Positions 54,015-63,236 of a stretch of 64,000 bases of DNA are shown here, one piece after another. Made by a program: the position numbers and the translations under genes. The stretch covers positions 4,648-68,647 of the forward strand of contig NZ_CM011004.1 in assembly GCF_000158095.2 (NCBI RefSeq). Direction: 5' to 3'. The notes under the pieces were generated by a model. That model saw only the letters and a program-made list of their open reading frames with translations, did no database searches and was not told the DNA's origin. The DNA comes from Roseibium alexandrii DFL-11. Lineage in GTDB: Bacteria > Pseudomonadota > Alphaproteobacteria > Rhizobiales > Stappiaceae. The first letter of the stretch is position 1; each line of letters starts with the position of its first letter.

Positions 54015-55697
54015 CTATAGCATGTCCGGAACCCGATCAACATGCCAATACGGGCGGTATCTCAGGTCTTCACGCGGCGTAAAACCAGGGGCGGCCATTG
54101 ACAAACACGGATGGAACTGCGGGTCGCGGCGCAAGGAGTTGAACCAGCGTGTCTGCATTCTGGCAACTTCCGCCAGCGCCCGTTCCCGGTTTTCCGGGTT
54201 CAGATCATCAGTCCGGGTGGCAGATTCATGGTGAACGAGCGTCGCCTTCGGCTCGATGAGAACCTTGCGGCCAAGCTCGCGTAAGCGCAGACAATAGTCG
54301 ACGTCGTTGTAGGCAACCTGCAAGGCCGGATCAAACCCCTTCATGGAGATGAACAGATCGCGCCGGGTGAGCATGCAGGCGGCTGTGACGGCAGAGATTT
54401 CCTGGGCCTCCATGCCCATGCCGGAGGTTTCCATCCACACCGGCTCTTCTTTCAAGCCGAGGTGAGTGGCCACTCCGGCCTCAGCGCCGATAACCGCACC
54501 GGCGTGCTGGATCCGGCCGTCCGGATAATAAAGCAGCGCGCCAACAGCCCCGGCATTTGCCGATTGCAACGCCATTACCATGCGCCCGAGCCAGTCCGGA
54601 TCGGTCATCTCAATGTCGTTGTTCAGGAACAGCAACAGTTCACCGTTTGCAGCTTCAGCCGCCTGATTGTTCAGGCTTGAGAAGTTGAACGGCGCATCAA
54701 TGCGCAAGATACGGACATGCGCTTGCTTTGCCTTTTCGGCGAAGAACTCAAGCGTTTCAGGCTTTTCACTGCCATTGTCGATGACAATGATTTCCAAATT
54801 CGGATAGGTCGTTATCTGCTCCAGGCCTTCAAAGACCTTCTGCATAAGCGCCAAACCATCACGCGTTGGAATGATGACGGAAACCATGGGATGCGCAGAC
54901 GAGATAGCTGGCAGTGCCCCCCTCTCTTGGTCAACGGCCTCTCCGCCTTTCACCGCGACCAGCGGATAGGGCAGGTGGGTCACCTGAGGAGCCGGGATGA
55001 CACGCGATAACTGAACCAGAAGATCGTGATACCAACGATCGCCCCGACGGCCGTCCGGCTGGACACGCGCCAGAATGTCCCGGTCAACGACAACAACGCC
55101 TCCAGTGGCATCGCGCTGCTGCAACAGTGTTTGATCCCACGGCTTGTTCAGGAGAAGCGCTTCAATGTTCAGCGCGTCGCCTACTTCGACGGCATCACAG
55201 AAGTAAAGCATCGATTTCCGGTAATGCCGGTGCTCCTGAACGATGGCCTGCAGAAACCCCTTGGACGGATACACAGGTTTGCCGATCAAGACGCAGAAAT
55301 CAGCGTCACTGCCGTGGAACCGTTCGGCCAGCGCAAGCGACCAAATGCCATGGTTCCCGAGATCAAGCGCTGTGATCCGGTCGTCCTGAACCTCATAGAA
55401 GTCGGCAATTTCGGAGACTTTTTCACCGCACGCGTCTCCACGCAGAAGAACCAGATGCCAGTCCTGAAACGGCTGACTGAGAAGGCGGTCGAACACCTCC
55501 ACCAGCATTTCCGGTGCGCTCTGATAAGCTTTCAGGTCCAGGAAGATATCGAAGGAGAGACCCGCATCAGCATCTCTCGACACGAGGTGGTTAAGGGTTT
55601 CGCGATCAAGATCGAAATTTCCCTTGCCCCACTTGAGCGCTTCAGCGTCTTGGATTCTAGCCAACCTACACCTCTTAAAAGAACTTCGCAGACCCAT
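54015..55697 (-). CDS. GT2 glycosyltransferase with additional N-terminal domain
   Basis: The protein is 560 residues. The N-terminal ~230 residues look like a degenerate GT-A domain (DIFLDLKAYQSAPEMLVEVF; DWHLVLLRGDACGEKVSEIA). The C-terminal domain is an active GT2: VSVIIPTRDGLALMQKVFEG, LEIIVIDNGSEKPETLEFF, LLLFLNNDIEMTDPDWLGRM, AVTAACMLTRRDLFISMKGF and NDVDYCLRLRELG. It belongs to the polysaccharide GT2/RfbF group. Gaps of 58 bases to wzt upstream and 53 bases to the giant fusion gene downstream place it in the same operon. Confidence 0.85.
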   Translation of the reverse strand: MGLRSSFKRCRLARIQDAEALKWGKGNFDLDRETLNHLVSRDADAGLSFDIFLDLKAYQSAPEMLVEVFDRLLSQPFQDWHLVLLRGDACGEKVSEIADFYEVQDDRITALDLGNHGIWSLALAERFHGSDADFCVLIGKPVYPSKGFLQAIVQEHRHYRKSMLYFCDAVEVGDALNIEALLLNKPWDQTLLQQRDATGGVVVVDRDILARVQPDGRRGDRWYHDLLVQLSRVIPAPQVTHLPYPLVAVKGGEAVDQERGALPAISSAHPMVSVIIPTRDGLALMQKVFEGLEQITTYPNLEIIVIDNGSEKPETLEFFAEKAKQAHVRILRIDAPFNFSSLNNQAAEAANGELLLFLNNDIEMTDPDWLGRMVMALQSANAGAVGALLYYPDGRIQHAGAVIGAEAGVATHLGLKEEPVWMETSGMGMEAQEISAVTAACMLTRRDLFISMKGFDPALQVAYNDVDYCLRLRELGRKVLIEPKATLVHHESATRTDDLNPENRERALAEVARMQTRWFNSLRRDPQFHPCLSMAAPGFTPREDLRYRPYWHVDRVPDML

Positions 55698-55755
55698 CCT
55701 GTATCAAGATGGCCGAAGCTGGTCCCGCAGTTTTATGTTTTGCCGGCCGGGCCGG

Positions 55756-57117
55756 TCAACGATTACTCTCGACCTTGATGTCCAGCATCGGAACGCCCAT
55801 CAGCCCATGCGAGAAGTGGCTGGTCGGTACGCTCAGGAACATGGCGTCGTCAATCCAGTGGTGCTGGATGTGATCGGCTTCCGTGCCCTCCGCGATCGCA
55901 ACCGTGACCGAGAAGTCACCTGCATGCAGGTACGGCAGCTGGAAGGTGAAGTTCGCGACCATGTCCTTGCCCGGTTTGATCGTGGCATCCTGATCCTTCA
56001 GGGTCAGGAAGGTGTTGTCGCCAAAAAGATTCTGACCCAACCGGTCCTTGATGTAGAAACCGATGATCGGCATGCCAATCTCGTTGATCGCCTTGGCCGT
56101 GACGCGCAGCGTTACGACCTCTCCGCCATAGACAACGGTCTTGCGCGCGCCTTCCTGGTCAACGACACAGACATCGACGATTTCAGCGCCCTTGTGCCCG
56201 GACCAGTCCGCGCCGGGATCAAAATCGAAGACCTTGATCTGGTTGGCATATTCAGAGTTGCGCAAGAGTTCGTCCCGAGGGTCCACCACAACCTGCGGCT
56301 TGATTTCCTCCGGCTCTTCCTTTTCCGCTTCGCCGGACCGGCTGCTGATTTGGAACGTGCCCTGTTCATCGTTGGCGGAGTTGATACCCGCCATGTAATG
56401 GCGGCAGACATCCTTGGCCGGTCCGATCTCCTTGACACGTCCGCCTTCCAACCAAACTGCCCGGTCACAGAGTTTCGTGGCCGCGGCAATATCGTGTGTG
56501 ACGAACAGGATCGTGCCGTGTTCCTTGAACCGGTTGATGAAGCGCATGCATTTCTGCGTGAACGCCGCGTCCCCCACGGATAGGATTTCGTCGATGATCA
56601 GGATGTCGGCATCCACATGGGCTGCAACCGCAAAGGCAAGCCGGGCATACATGCCGGACGAATAAAGTTTGACCGGTTGGCCAATGAAATCGCCGATACC
56701 GGCGAAATTGATGATGTCATCATACCGGTCTTCGATTTCCTCTTCGGTCAACCCGAGGATCGAGGCGGCGAGGTAGACGTTTTCGCTGCCTGTGAATTCC
56801 GGATTAAACCCTGCGCCCAGCTCCAGTAGCGCCGCAATCCGGCCGTGGCGTTTCACGGTTCCGGCGCTTGCTTCCAGAGTGCCGGTCACAATTTGCAGAA
56901 GCGTGGACTTGCCCGCGCCATTGCGTCCGAGCAGGCCGAGCGTTTCACCCTTGCTGACCTTGAACGAGACGTCACTCAGGGCCCAGAACTCACGGAAGTA
57001 CTTTTTCCGGCCCCGCCACAGCATCTGCTTCAAACGGTCTTCCGGCCGTTCATAGATCGTGTAGAACTTGGCCAGGTTGGAGATTTCCAGCATCACCTCA
57101 TCAGACGACATCTGCAA
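55756..57117 (-). CDS. wzt: Polysaccharide ABC transporter ATP-binding protein Wzt
   Basis: The protein is 453 residues, longer than a bare ATPase because it has a Wzt-type C-terminal domain. Walker A GLLGRNGAGKSTLLQI, signature YSSGMYARLAFAVAAHVD, Walker B ILIIDEILSVGD. Residues ~300-450 (VTLRVTAKAINEIGMPIIGF) form the beta-sandwich that in Wzt recognises the modified chain end of the glycan. The start overlaps the end of wzm by 17 bases (57101-57117). With Wzm it exports an undecaprenyl-linked polysaccharide. The carboxy domain suggests that chain termination is by a modifying enzyme. Confidence 0.93.
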   Translation of the reverse strand: MQMSSDEVMLEISNLAKFYTIYERPEDRLKQMLWRGRKKYFREFWALSDVSFKVSKGETLGLLGRNGAGKSTLLQIVTGTLEASAGTVKRHGRIAALLELGAGFNPEFTGSENVYLAASILGLTEEEIEDRYDDIINFAGIGDFIGQPVKLYSSGMYARLAFAVAAHVDADILIIDEILSVGDAAFTQKCMRFINRFKEHGTILFVTHDIAAATKLCDRAVWLEGGRVKEIGPAKDVCRHYMAGINSANDEQGTFQISSRSGEAEKEEPEEIKPQVVVDPRDELLRNSEYANQIKVFDFDPGADWSGHKGAEIVDVCVVDQEGARKTVVYGGEVVTLRVTAKAINEIGMPIIGFYIKDRLGQNLFGDNTFLTLKDQDATIKPGKDMVANFTFQLPYLHAGDFSVTVAIAEGTEADHIQHHWIDDAMFLSVPTSHFSHGLMGVPMLDIKVESNR

Positions 57118-57898
57118 AGCCCTTCTTCACTTTGTTGAACCACCAGCCGCTGAACAGGAAGAACGCCAGCATCAGGCCCGTGATCAGGGCAAGGCCCGGG
57201 ATGTTTGGGATGTTTCCAAAGAGCGTGATGGCGCGCAGCTGTTCCATCATGAAAGCGAGGGGATTGAGGTAAATGAAGATCCGGAAACCTTCCGGAATCG
57301 CCTGGATCGGGTAAAAGATGGGGCTCAAAAACATGAGCATCGTCACAACAACACCGACAAGCTGTTTCAGATCCCGGATGTACATCCCGACCGACGACAG
57401 CAGCCAGACCGAGCCCACGACAAAGAGCATGAGCGGAAGCAACACGAGCGGCAGAAAGATCATCGTCCAGTGTAGTGTTCCAATCAGGACCAGCTGACCG
57501 ATGAGCAGCAACACATAACTGATCAGAAAGTTGACCAGCGCACCGCCAACCGACACCCAGGCGAGTGTGTCCAATGGAAAAACGACCTTCTTGATGTAAG
57601 CGACATTTTCCAAAAGCAGGGTCGGCGCGCGGTTCGCACAGTCGGCAAACATCTGATAGATGATCAGCCCGCAAAACAGGATCAGGGCAAACTGGCCCTT
57701 TCCGGTGACTTCCACATTCCAGCGGCTTTGAAAGACCACGCTGAAGACGAATGTGAATACGAGCAGCAAAAACAGCGGCGTCAACACGGTCCACGCCATG
57801 CCGAGCATGGAGCCCCGGTAGCGGGCCTGCAGATCCCGCTTGACCAGGCGCCATATCAGTTTCCGATTATCGATAAAGCTCGATAGGATGGAGTGCAT
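57101..57898 (-). CDS. wzm: Polysaccharide ABC transporter permease Wzm
   Basis: The protein is 265 residues with six hydrophobic helices (for example LLLVFTFVFSVVFQSRWNVE; LILFCGLIIYQMFADCANRA). The N-terminal LVKRDLQARYRGSMLGMAWT motif is the hallmark of ABC-2 type O-polysaccharide permeases. The first gene of a wzm-wzt-GT-fusion operon. It forms the channel for the completed glycan across the inner membrane. Confidence 0.92.
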   Translation of the reverse strand: MHSILSSFIDNRKLIWRLVKRDLQARYRGSMLGMAWTVLTPLFLLLVFTFVFSVVFQSRWNVEVTGKGQFALILFCGLIIYQMFADCANRAPTLLLENVAYIKKVVFPLDTLAWVSVGGALVNFLISYVLLLIGQLVLIGTLHWTMIFLPLVLLPLMLFVVGSVWLLSSVGMYIRDLKQLVGVVVTMLMFLSPIFYPIQAIPEGFRIFIYLNPLAFMMEQLRAITLFGNIPNIPGLALITGLMLAFFLFSGWWFNKVKKGFADVV

Positions 57899-58277
57899 AT
57901 TCCATTTGCCTTAAATGTGCCGGCCGCTGGCCTCAACTCGTTTGGTCAGCCTCGAACGGTGCCGCACACAGTGACGGTGCAGCTGCTTTTGCCGTGAAAG
58001 CCGCGCTTGTCCTTTGTGACGTTCCAAAACACTGCCAGCCATAGCGTCCGGTGTTCCGGCCCCAGATAGCTAAAACGCCAAGGGTTTGTTTCGACGGCGA
58101 TATAGCAGGGCTCGGATTGGGACTCAATGTTTGTGATCAGTGGCAGGCAAAAGAGGGCGGGCGCACCTCGATGTGCGCGGGCTCCCCGCAAGTCCAGTAG
58201 ACGGGCAAGCAAAAATCTGGAAGGGTTGATGGAATACCATCAAAGCATTTGAAATTTCCGCAAAGTTGCCCGCCGAG
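57899..58277. promoter_or_regulatory. Divergent promoter region between wzm and an acyltransferase gene
   Basis: These 379 bases should hold both promoters. A possible small open frame of 88 codons (57946-58212, minus) has no recognisable family, and I leave it out. Confidence 0.5.
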
Positions 58278-59384
58278 ATGATCGCACCTTTTAATCAAAA
58301 GTTCTCCGAGGCCTTCGATCCGCGAAGCAACAATTTTGATCTCATCCGTATTGTCGCCGCCTGCCTGGTGATCTTCAGCCACGCGTTCCCCCTCCTGGCT
58401 CTGACTTATGAGCCAATTGCCGAACTCACAAATCATTACGAGACCGGTGGCGGCTTTGCCGTGAACGCGTTCATTGTCATCAGCGGTTTTCTGATCTGCC
58501 GATCTTTGGAGCGGGCGACCATCATTTCTTATGCCTGGTCGCGGTTCTTGAGGATCGTGCCGGCTCTTGCCGCTGTAACCCTGGCTCAGATGTTTGTGCT
58601 CGGTCCGATCTTCACGACCGTTTCCCTCCCGGACTACTTTTCGAATACGTCCACTTGGTCACAGCTGAAGAACCTGACGATCTTCAACATGCAGTTCCGT
58701 CTGGAAACGATTTTCATGGATGTGCCGTTTGCCCAGATCGTGAACAATCCGCTTTGGACGCTTCCGATCGAAAGTTTTTTCTACATCTGTCTGCCGCTCG
58801 CGTTTTTTGTCGGCGTGAAGGGCCGGAAGTATTTCTGGCTTGTCCCTGTCAGTTGTCTCACCGGATTGTACGTCATGGGATTGTCAGGGTGTTCATTCGC
58901 CGATCAATGCGGTGCAAGCCTTTGGACCCTCCAACACTACACAACGCTGCGGTTGGCCTGCTTCTTCTCGCTCGGCGCATCCATCTGGATCTACAGGCAC
59001 TCAATCCCGCACAGTGGCTGGATTGCAGCCGGTCTTGTTGTCGTCCTGGCGCTGTTGCCGACGACATACCTGTTTGTGCGCGACGTGGTGTTCGCCGTCT
59101 TCTACAGCTATCTCGTCATGTATGCCGGCTGCCTGCCAAAACTGCACATCAAGACATATGAGAAGCTGGGAGACCTCTCTTACGGGACGTATATTGTCGG
59201 CTGGCCGGTGCAACAGTCGATCCTGACGATCTTCGGGACGAGCATTAATCCCTATGTCTTCGGATTGGTCGCGATCCCACCCTCGCTGGTGCTGGCTTAC
59301 TTTATGTGGAATTACGTCGAGAAACCGGCATTGGCGCTAAAATATCACCCCGTTTTTTCAAAGACGATGAGGCGCGAAGCATAG
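58278..59384 (+). CDS. Acyltransferase 3 family membrane protein (polysaccharide O-acyltransferase)
   Basis: The protein is 368 residues, multi-spanning. NFDLIRIVAACLVIFSHAFP is the conserved N-terminal RxxAxxxVxxxH-type motif, followed by GGGFAVNAFIVISGFLICRS and SRFLRIVPALAAVTLAQ. These proteins O-acetylate surface sugars using acetyl-CoA. It stands between the export operon and rml genes. ATG 58278 is preferred over an upstream TTG. Confidence 0.87.
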   Translation: MIAPFNQKFSEAFDPRSNNFDLIRIVAACLVIFSHAFPLLALTYEPIAELTNHYETGGGFAVNAFIVISGFLICRSLERATIISYAWSRFLRIVPALAAVTLAQMFVLGPIFTTVSLPDYFSNTSTWSQLKNLTIFNMQFRLETIFMDVPFAQIVNNPLWTLPIESFFYICLPLAFFVGVKGRKYFWLVPVSCLTGLYVMGLSGCSFADQCGASLWTLQHYTTLRLACFFSLGASIWIYRHSIPHSGWIAAGLVVVLALLPTTYLFVRDVVFAVFYSYLVMYAGCLPKLHIKTYEKLGDLSYGTYIVGWPVQQSILTIFGTSINPYVFGLVAIPPSLVLAYFMWNYVEKPALALKYHPVFSKTMRREA

Positions 59385-59547
59385 AACACGCTTGCGGTCG
59401 GCAAACCTGCCCACAGAGCATTCGCGGACACAGCGAAGCGGAGATCTGGGACCTTCAATACATGTTTGATGGAGCGCTCGGCTCAATACCGGTGCCACAA
59501 AAGGTTTCTCAGCAAGTTGAGCGCGCAAAAGGCGCTCGTACTCCTGA

Positions 59548-60600
59548 TTACTTCACCAGTCCCAGCCGTGTTCCGGAGTAGACCTTGTTGCGGAGCGGGC
59601 CCCACCACCAGTCGTTTTCCAGATACCACTTGATTGTCTTCTCGATCCCGGTGTCGAAGTTTTCTTCCGCGCGCCAGCCGAGTTCGGTTTCCAGCTTGGT
59701 CGCATCGATCGCATAACGCGCGTCGTGCCCCGGGCGGTCTTCCACATAGGTGATCAGGCGGTCGTGCGGCGCGGTCTTCGGGCTGTGCTTGTCGAGGATC
59801 GCGCAGATCGTCTTGACCACTTCGAGATTGGTGCGCTCGTTGCGCCCGCCGACATTATATTTCTCGCCAAGACGGCCCTTGGAGACGATTGTGTAGAGCG
59901 CCTTTGCATGGTCATCGACATATAGCCAATCGCGCACATTCATGCCTGTGCCGTAGATCGGCAGCGGCTGGCCGTCGAGCGCGTTCAGGATCATCAGCGG
60001 AATAAGTTTTTCCGGGAAGTGGTACGGGCCGTAGTTGTTGGAGCAGTTGGAGAGCACCACCGGCAAGCCGTAGGTCCGGTGCCAGGCGATCGCCAAATGA
60101 TCACTCGCAGCCTTGGATGCGGAGTAGGGCGAGGACGGATCGTAGGGCGTCGTTTCCTTGAAAAGGCCCTCATCCCCGAGCGAGCCATAGACTTCGTCGG
60201 TGGAGACATGGAGGAAGCGGAAGCTGTCTTTCTTTTCGCCTTCCAGGCTGTTCCAGTAGGCGCGCGCGGCTTCCAGCATCGCCATGGTGCCGACCACGTT
60301 GGTCTGCACGAACTCCGCCGCGCCCGTGATTGAGCGGTCGACATGGCTTTCGGCCGCCAGATGCATGATGTAGTCCGGCTGGAATTCTGCCACCGCCTGT
60401 ATCATCTCCGGCCCGGCGCAGATGTCTTCCTTCAGGAACTTGTGGTTCGGCGCGTTGTCGACCTCACGCAGGGAATCCAGATTGCCGGCATAGGTCAGCT
60501 TGTCGATGGTCAGAACCTCGGCGCCGACATTGCGGACAAGATGGCGGACCACTGCCGATCCGATGAAGCCGGCACCGCCGGTGACAATTACACGCGTCAT
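59548..60600 (-). CDS. rmlB: dTDP-glucose 4,6-dehydratase RmlB
   Basis: The protein is 350 residues. Extended SDR motifs are clear: [50 protein letters not shown] (YxxxK) and [20 protein letters not shown]. The last segment is characteristic of RmlB. It removes water from dTDP-glucose to give the 4-keto-6-deoxy sugar, the second step to dTDP-L-rhamnose. It is the last gene of a rmlC-D-A-B operon, 36 bases after rmlA. Confidence 0.96.
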   Translation of the reverse strand: MTRVIVTGGAGFIGSAVVRHLVRNVGAEVLTIDKLTYAGNLDSLREVDNAPNHKFLKEDICAGPEMIQAVAEFQPDYIMHLAAESHVDRSITGAAEFVQTNVVGTMAMLEAARAYWNSLEGEKKDSFRFLHVSTDEVYGSLGDEGLFKETTPYDPSSPYSASKAASDHLAIAWHRTYGLPVVLSNCSNNYGPYHFPEKLIPLMILNALDGQPLPIYGTGMNVRDWLYVDDHAKALYTIVSKGRLGEKYNVGGRNERTNLEVVKTICAILDKHSPKTAPHDRLITYVEDRPGHDARYAIDATKLETELGWRAEENFDTGIEKTIKWYLENDWWWGPLRNKVYSGTRLGLVK

Positions 60601-60636
60601 GATTTTACCTGAAACCCTTAAACCTGGATGGTGCCT

Positions 60637-61518
60637 TTAAAGCGCACTCGTTCCGTCATCCGCAACCTTCTTGAGATATTTGCCATAGGCCGTCTTCTGG
60701 AACATCTCGGCGAATTTCAGAAGCTCGTCCTTTGTCATCCAGCCGTTGAGATAGGAGATCTCTTCAATGCAGGCGACGTTGAGGCCCTGGCGCTTCTGGA
60801 TGGTGCGCACGAACTCGCCCGCTTCCAGAAGGCTGTCATGGGTGCCGGTGTCGAGCCAGGCGTAGCCACGGGACATGCGCTCCACAAAGAGATTGCCCGC
60901 CTCCATGTAGATCCTGTTGAGATCGGTGATCTCGTATTCCCCGCGCGCCGACGGCTTCAGGTTCTTGGCGTAGTCCACGACCTTGTTGTCGTAGAAATAA
61001 AGACCAGTCACCGCGAGGCGCGACTTCGGATTGACCGGTTTTTCTTCCAGCGAGATCGCCCGGCCTTCTGAATCAAGTTCCGCCACGCCGTAGCGCTCCG
61101 GATCATCGACCTCATAGGCAAAGACTGTGGCCCCTTCGGTCCGACCAGTGGCGCGATCCAGCAAGGTGGTCAGGCCAGCGCCGTAATAGATGTTGTCACC
61201 GAGGATCAGGGCCACATCATCATCACCAATGAACTCTTCGCCAAGGGTGAAGGCCTGAGCAAGCCCGTCCGGGCTCGGCTGGACCTTGTAGGAGATCACC
61301 AGACCCAGCTGGCTGCCGTCACCGAACAGGCGCTTGTAGCTGTCGATGAACTCCGGCGAGGAGATGATCAGGATCTCGCGGATCTTGGCAAGCATCAGTA
61401 CCGACAGCGGATAATAGATCATCGGCTTGTCGTAGATGGTCATCAGCTGCTTGTTAACGGCGAGCGTTGCCGGATGAAGCCGGGTGCCGGACCCGCCTGC
61501 GAGAATAATACCCTTCAT
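60637..61518 (-). CDS. rmlA: Glucose-1-phosphate thymidylyltransferase RmlA
   Basis: The protein is about 293 residues, the usual RmlA size. [16 protein letters not shown] is the nucleotidyltransferase motif; [31 protein letters not shown] and [20 protein letters not shown] complete it. It joins dTTP and glucose-1-phosphate, the first committed step. ATG 61518 shares one base with the stop of rmlD (TGATG); a GTG three bases earlier is possible. The Met gives the standard start. Confidence 0.96.
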   Translation of the reverse strand: MKGIILAGGSGTRLHPATLAVNKQLMTIYDKPMIYYPLSVLMLAKIREILIISSPEFIDSYKRLFGDGSQLGLVISYKVQPSPDGLAQAFTLGEEFIGDDDVALILGDNIYYGAGLTTLLDRATGRTEGATVFAYEVDDPERYGVAELDSEGRAISLEEKPVNPKSRLAVTGLYFYDNKVVDYAKNLKPSARGEYEITDLNRIYMEAGNLFVERMSRGYAWLDTGTHDSLLEAGEFVRTIQKRQGLNVACIEEISYLNGWMTKDELLKFAEMFQKTAYGKYLKKVADDGTSAL

Positions 61519-62414
61519 CACGATAAACCTTTTTCCTTGTCGCCCATCAATTCCTCAACGGTGCTGGCCAGGGCGACGCGCCATTGACAGGGCTCAATAC
61601 CAAAATCTTGGGTCAACCTGGACGTATCCAGAGCGGAATTCGCCGGGCGTTTGGCCGGGGTCGGATAGTCCCTGGTCGGAATCGGAGCGACGGCCGGAAC
61701 AGCCAGGCTACGCGCCTCTAGAAGGCGAAAGATTTCCGAGGCAAATCCGAACCAGGTGACGGCCTCATCGCCGCAGAAGTGATAGACACCGCTGGGTGCA
61801 TCCCTATCCGTGAGCTGGCGCAGGACAACCGCCTGAGCGGCCCGCGCAATGTCCGGTGCTGCGGTCGGGCAGCCGGTCTGATCGTCCACGACGGTCAGCT
61901 GTGGCCGGTCCGCGAGGCGGATCATCGTCTTGACGAAATTGGCGCCGATTGCGGAAAACACCCAGGCGGTGCGTAGGATCACATGGCGGCAGCCGGAGGA
62001 TTGGATCGCCAGTTCCCCGGCAGCCTTCGACGCGCCATACACACCTTGCGGATCAATCGGATCCGTCTCGACGTAGCGTCCGATCTTGCCGCCATTAAAG
62101 ACATAATCCGTGGAGATATGAACCACCGGAATGTCGAGCTCTTTTGCAGTCTCTGCAAAGGCAGCCGGTGCAAGACCGTTGACCTTGAACGCTGTCAGGA
62201 GATCATCTTCGGCCTTGTCGACAGCGGTATAGGCGCCGGAGCTGATGATCGCATCGAACCCGCCGTCCCGGACAAAGCTGCTGATCTGATCGGCGTTACC
62301 GAGATCGATCTCAGAGCGGGAGGGCAGGACAAGTTCCGTGCCTTCCGGCCAGTTGAGATTGCCAAGAGAACCGCCAACCTGGCCCGTTCCGCCCGTGATC
62401 AAAATCCTGGTCAT
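61518..62414 (-). CDS. rmlD: dTDP-4-dehydrorhamnose reductase RmlD
   Basis: The protein is about 298 residues. It has [56 protein letters not shown] and the late [15 protein letters not shown], all typical of RmlD. It makes dTDP-L-rhamnose with NAD(P)H. ATG 62414 lies four bases beyond the rmlC stop, and the stop overlaps rmlA by one base, so all four rml genes are one translationally tight unit. Confidence 0.95.
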   Translation of the reverse strand: MTRILITGGTGQVGGSLGNLNWPEGTELVLPSRSEIDLGNADQISSFVRDGGFDAIISSGAYTAVDKAEDDLLTAFKVNGLAPAAFAETAKELDIPVVHISTDYVFNGGKIGRYVETDPIDPQGVYGASKAAGELAIQSSGCRHVILRTAWVFSAIGANFVKTMIRLADRPQLTVVDDQTGCPTAAPDIARAAQAVVLRQLTDRDAPSGVYHFCGDEAVTWFGFASEIFRLLEARSLAVPAVAPIPTRDYPTPAKRPANSALDTSRLTQDFGIEPCQWRVALASTVEELMGDKEKGLS

Positions 62415-62418
62415 GATC

Positions 62419-62997
62419 TTATGGCTCGATCTCGACAAGTGTCATCGGCGTGCCGTCATAGTCGAACGGGGAGTCGAAGTCGGCGAGCCCCGGGTGCTGG
62501 GTGTCCTTGCCGCTGAGGATCGGCTCGGCTCCAGCTGCCAGCGGCCAATCGATGCCGATATCGGCATCATCCCACATCAGCCCTGCGTCATTTTGCGGCG
62601 AATAATAGTTGGAGACCTTGTAGGTCACCTCGGTGTTGTCTTCCAGCGTCACGAAGCCGTGGGCATAGCCTGCTGGCACCAACAGCTGATCGCCGTTTTC
62701 CGCAGACAGTTCAACACCAACCCATTTGCCATAGGTCGGCGAGCCCTTGCGGATATCGACCGCAACATCAAAGACCTTGCCGCGTATACAGCGCACCAGC
62801 TTGTCCTGCGCAAAGGGTGGTGTCTGGAAATGCAGGCCGCGCAGCGTGCCGGTCGGCACGGACAGCGAATGATTGTCCTGAACGAAGTCACAGGTGATCC
62901 CGAGGGGCTCCAGTTTTTGCTTGTTGTAGCTCTCGGTAAACCAGCCACGGTCGTCACCAAAACGGCGTGGATGAATGAGTGTGACGTTTCCGCTCAT
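62419..62997 (-). CDS. rmlC: dTDP-4-dehydrorhamnose 3,5-epimerase RmlC
   Basis: The protein is about 192 residues. HPRRFGDDRGWFTESYNKQK, VQDNHSLSVPTGTLRGLHFQ (the catalytic His region), QDKLVRCIRGKVFDVAVDIR and VPAGYAHGFVTLEDNTEVTY are the RmlC cupin motifs. It epimerises the keto-sugar at C3 and C5. ATG 62997 gives the normal length; the longer frame upstream has no family support. It is the first gene of the rmlC-D-A-B operon, transcribed away from the CAP-domain gene's end. Confidence 0.95.
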   Translation of the reverse strand: MSGNVTLIHPRRFGDDRGWFTESYNKQKLEPLGITCDFVQDNHSLSVPTGTLRGLHFQTPPFAQDKLVRCIRGKVFDVAVDIRKGSPTYGKWVGVELSAENGDQLLVPAGYAHGFVTLEDNTEVTYKVSNYYSPQNDAGLMWDDADIGIDWPLAAGAEPILSGKDTQHPGLADFDSPFDYDGTPMTLVEIEP

Positions 62998-63236
62998 GTC
63001 TAAATGTCGCTCACTTGAATTGGGATATTCAAATTGTCTTGGGACAGGGAGGTTGAGGCGCGTCTCTAATGTGCGATATCTGCACATAACGGCTGCCCCA
63101 AGCTCCACTCCGGCTCTTGGGGCCTTCGCATACGATGAACCCGGGGGGAGGTCAACGGATTTAGCGGGTCTCGTCAGGCAAGGGCAGGGCAAGCTGCCCT
63201 TGTTTCAATCGCTTGCAATCGCCCAAAAGTGCCTGC

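Noticed and set aside
57946..58212. A small 88-codon open frame upstream of wzm.
   Set aside because: No family resemblance, no clear ribosome site, and it lies in a divergent promoter region.
63180..63201. Terminator for the CAP-domain gene at the AAGGGCAG/CTGCCCTT hairpin.
   Set aside because: No T run follows on the minus strand, so it is mentioned only as a hairpin in the gene entry.
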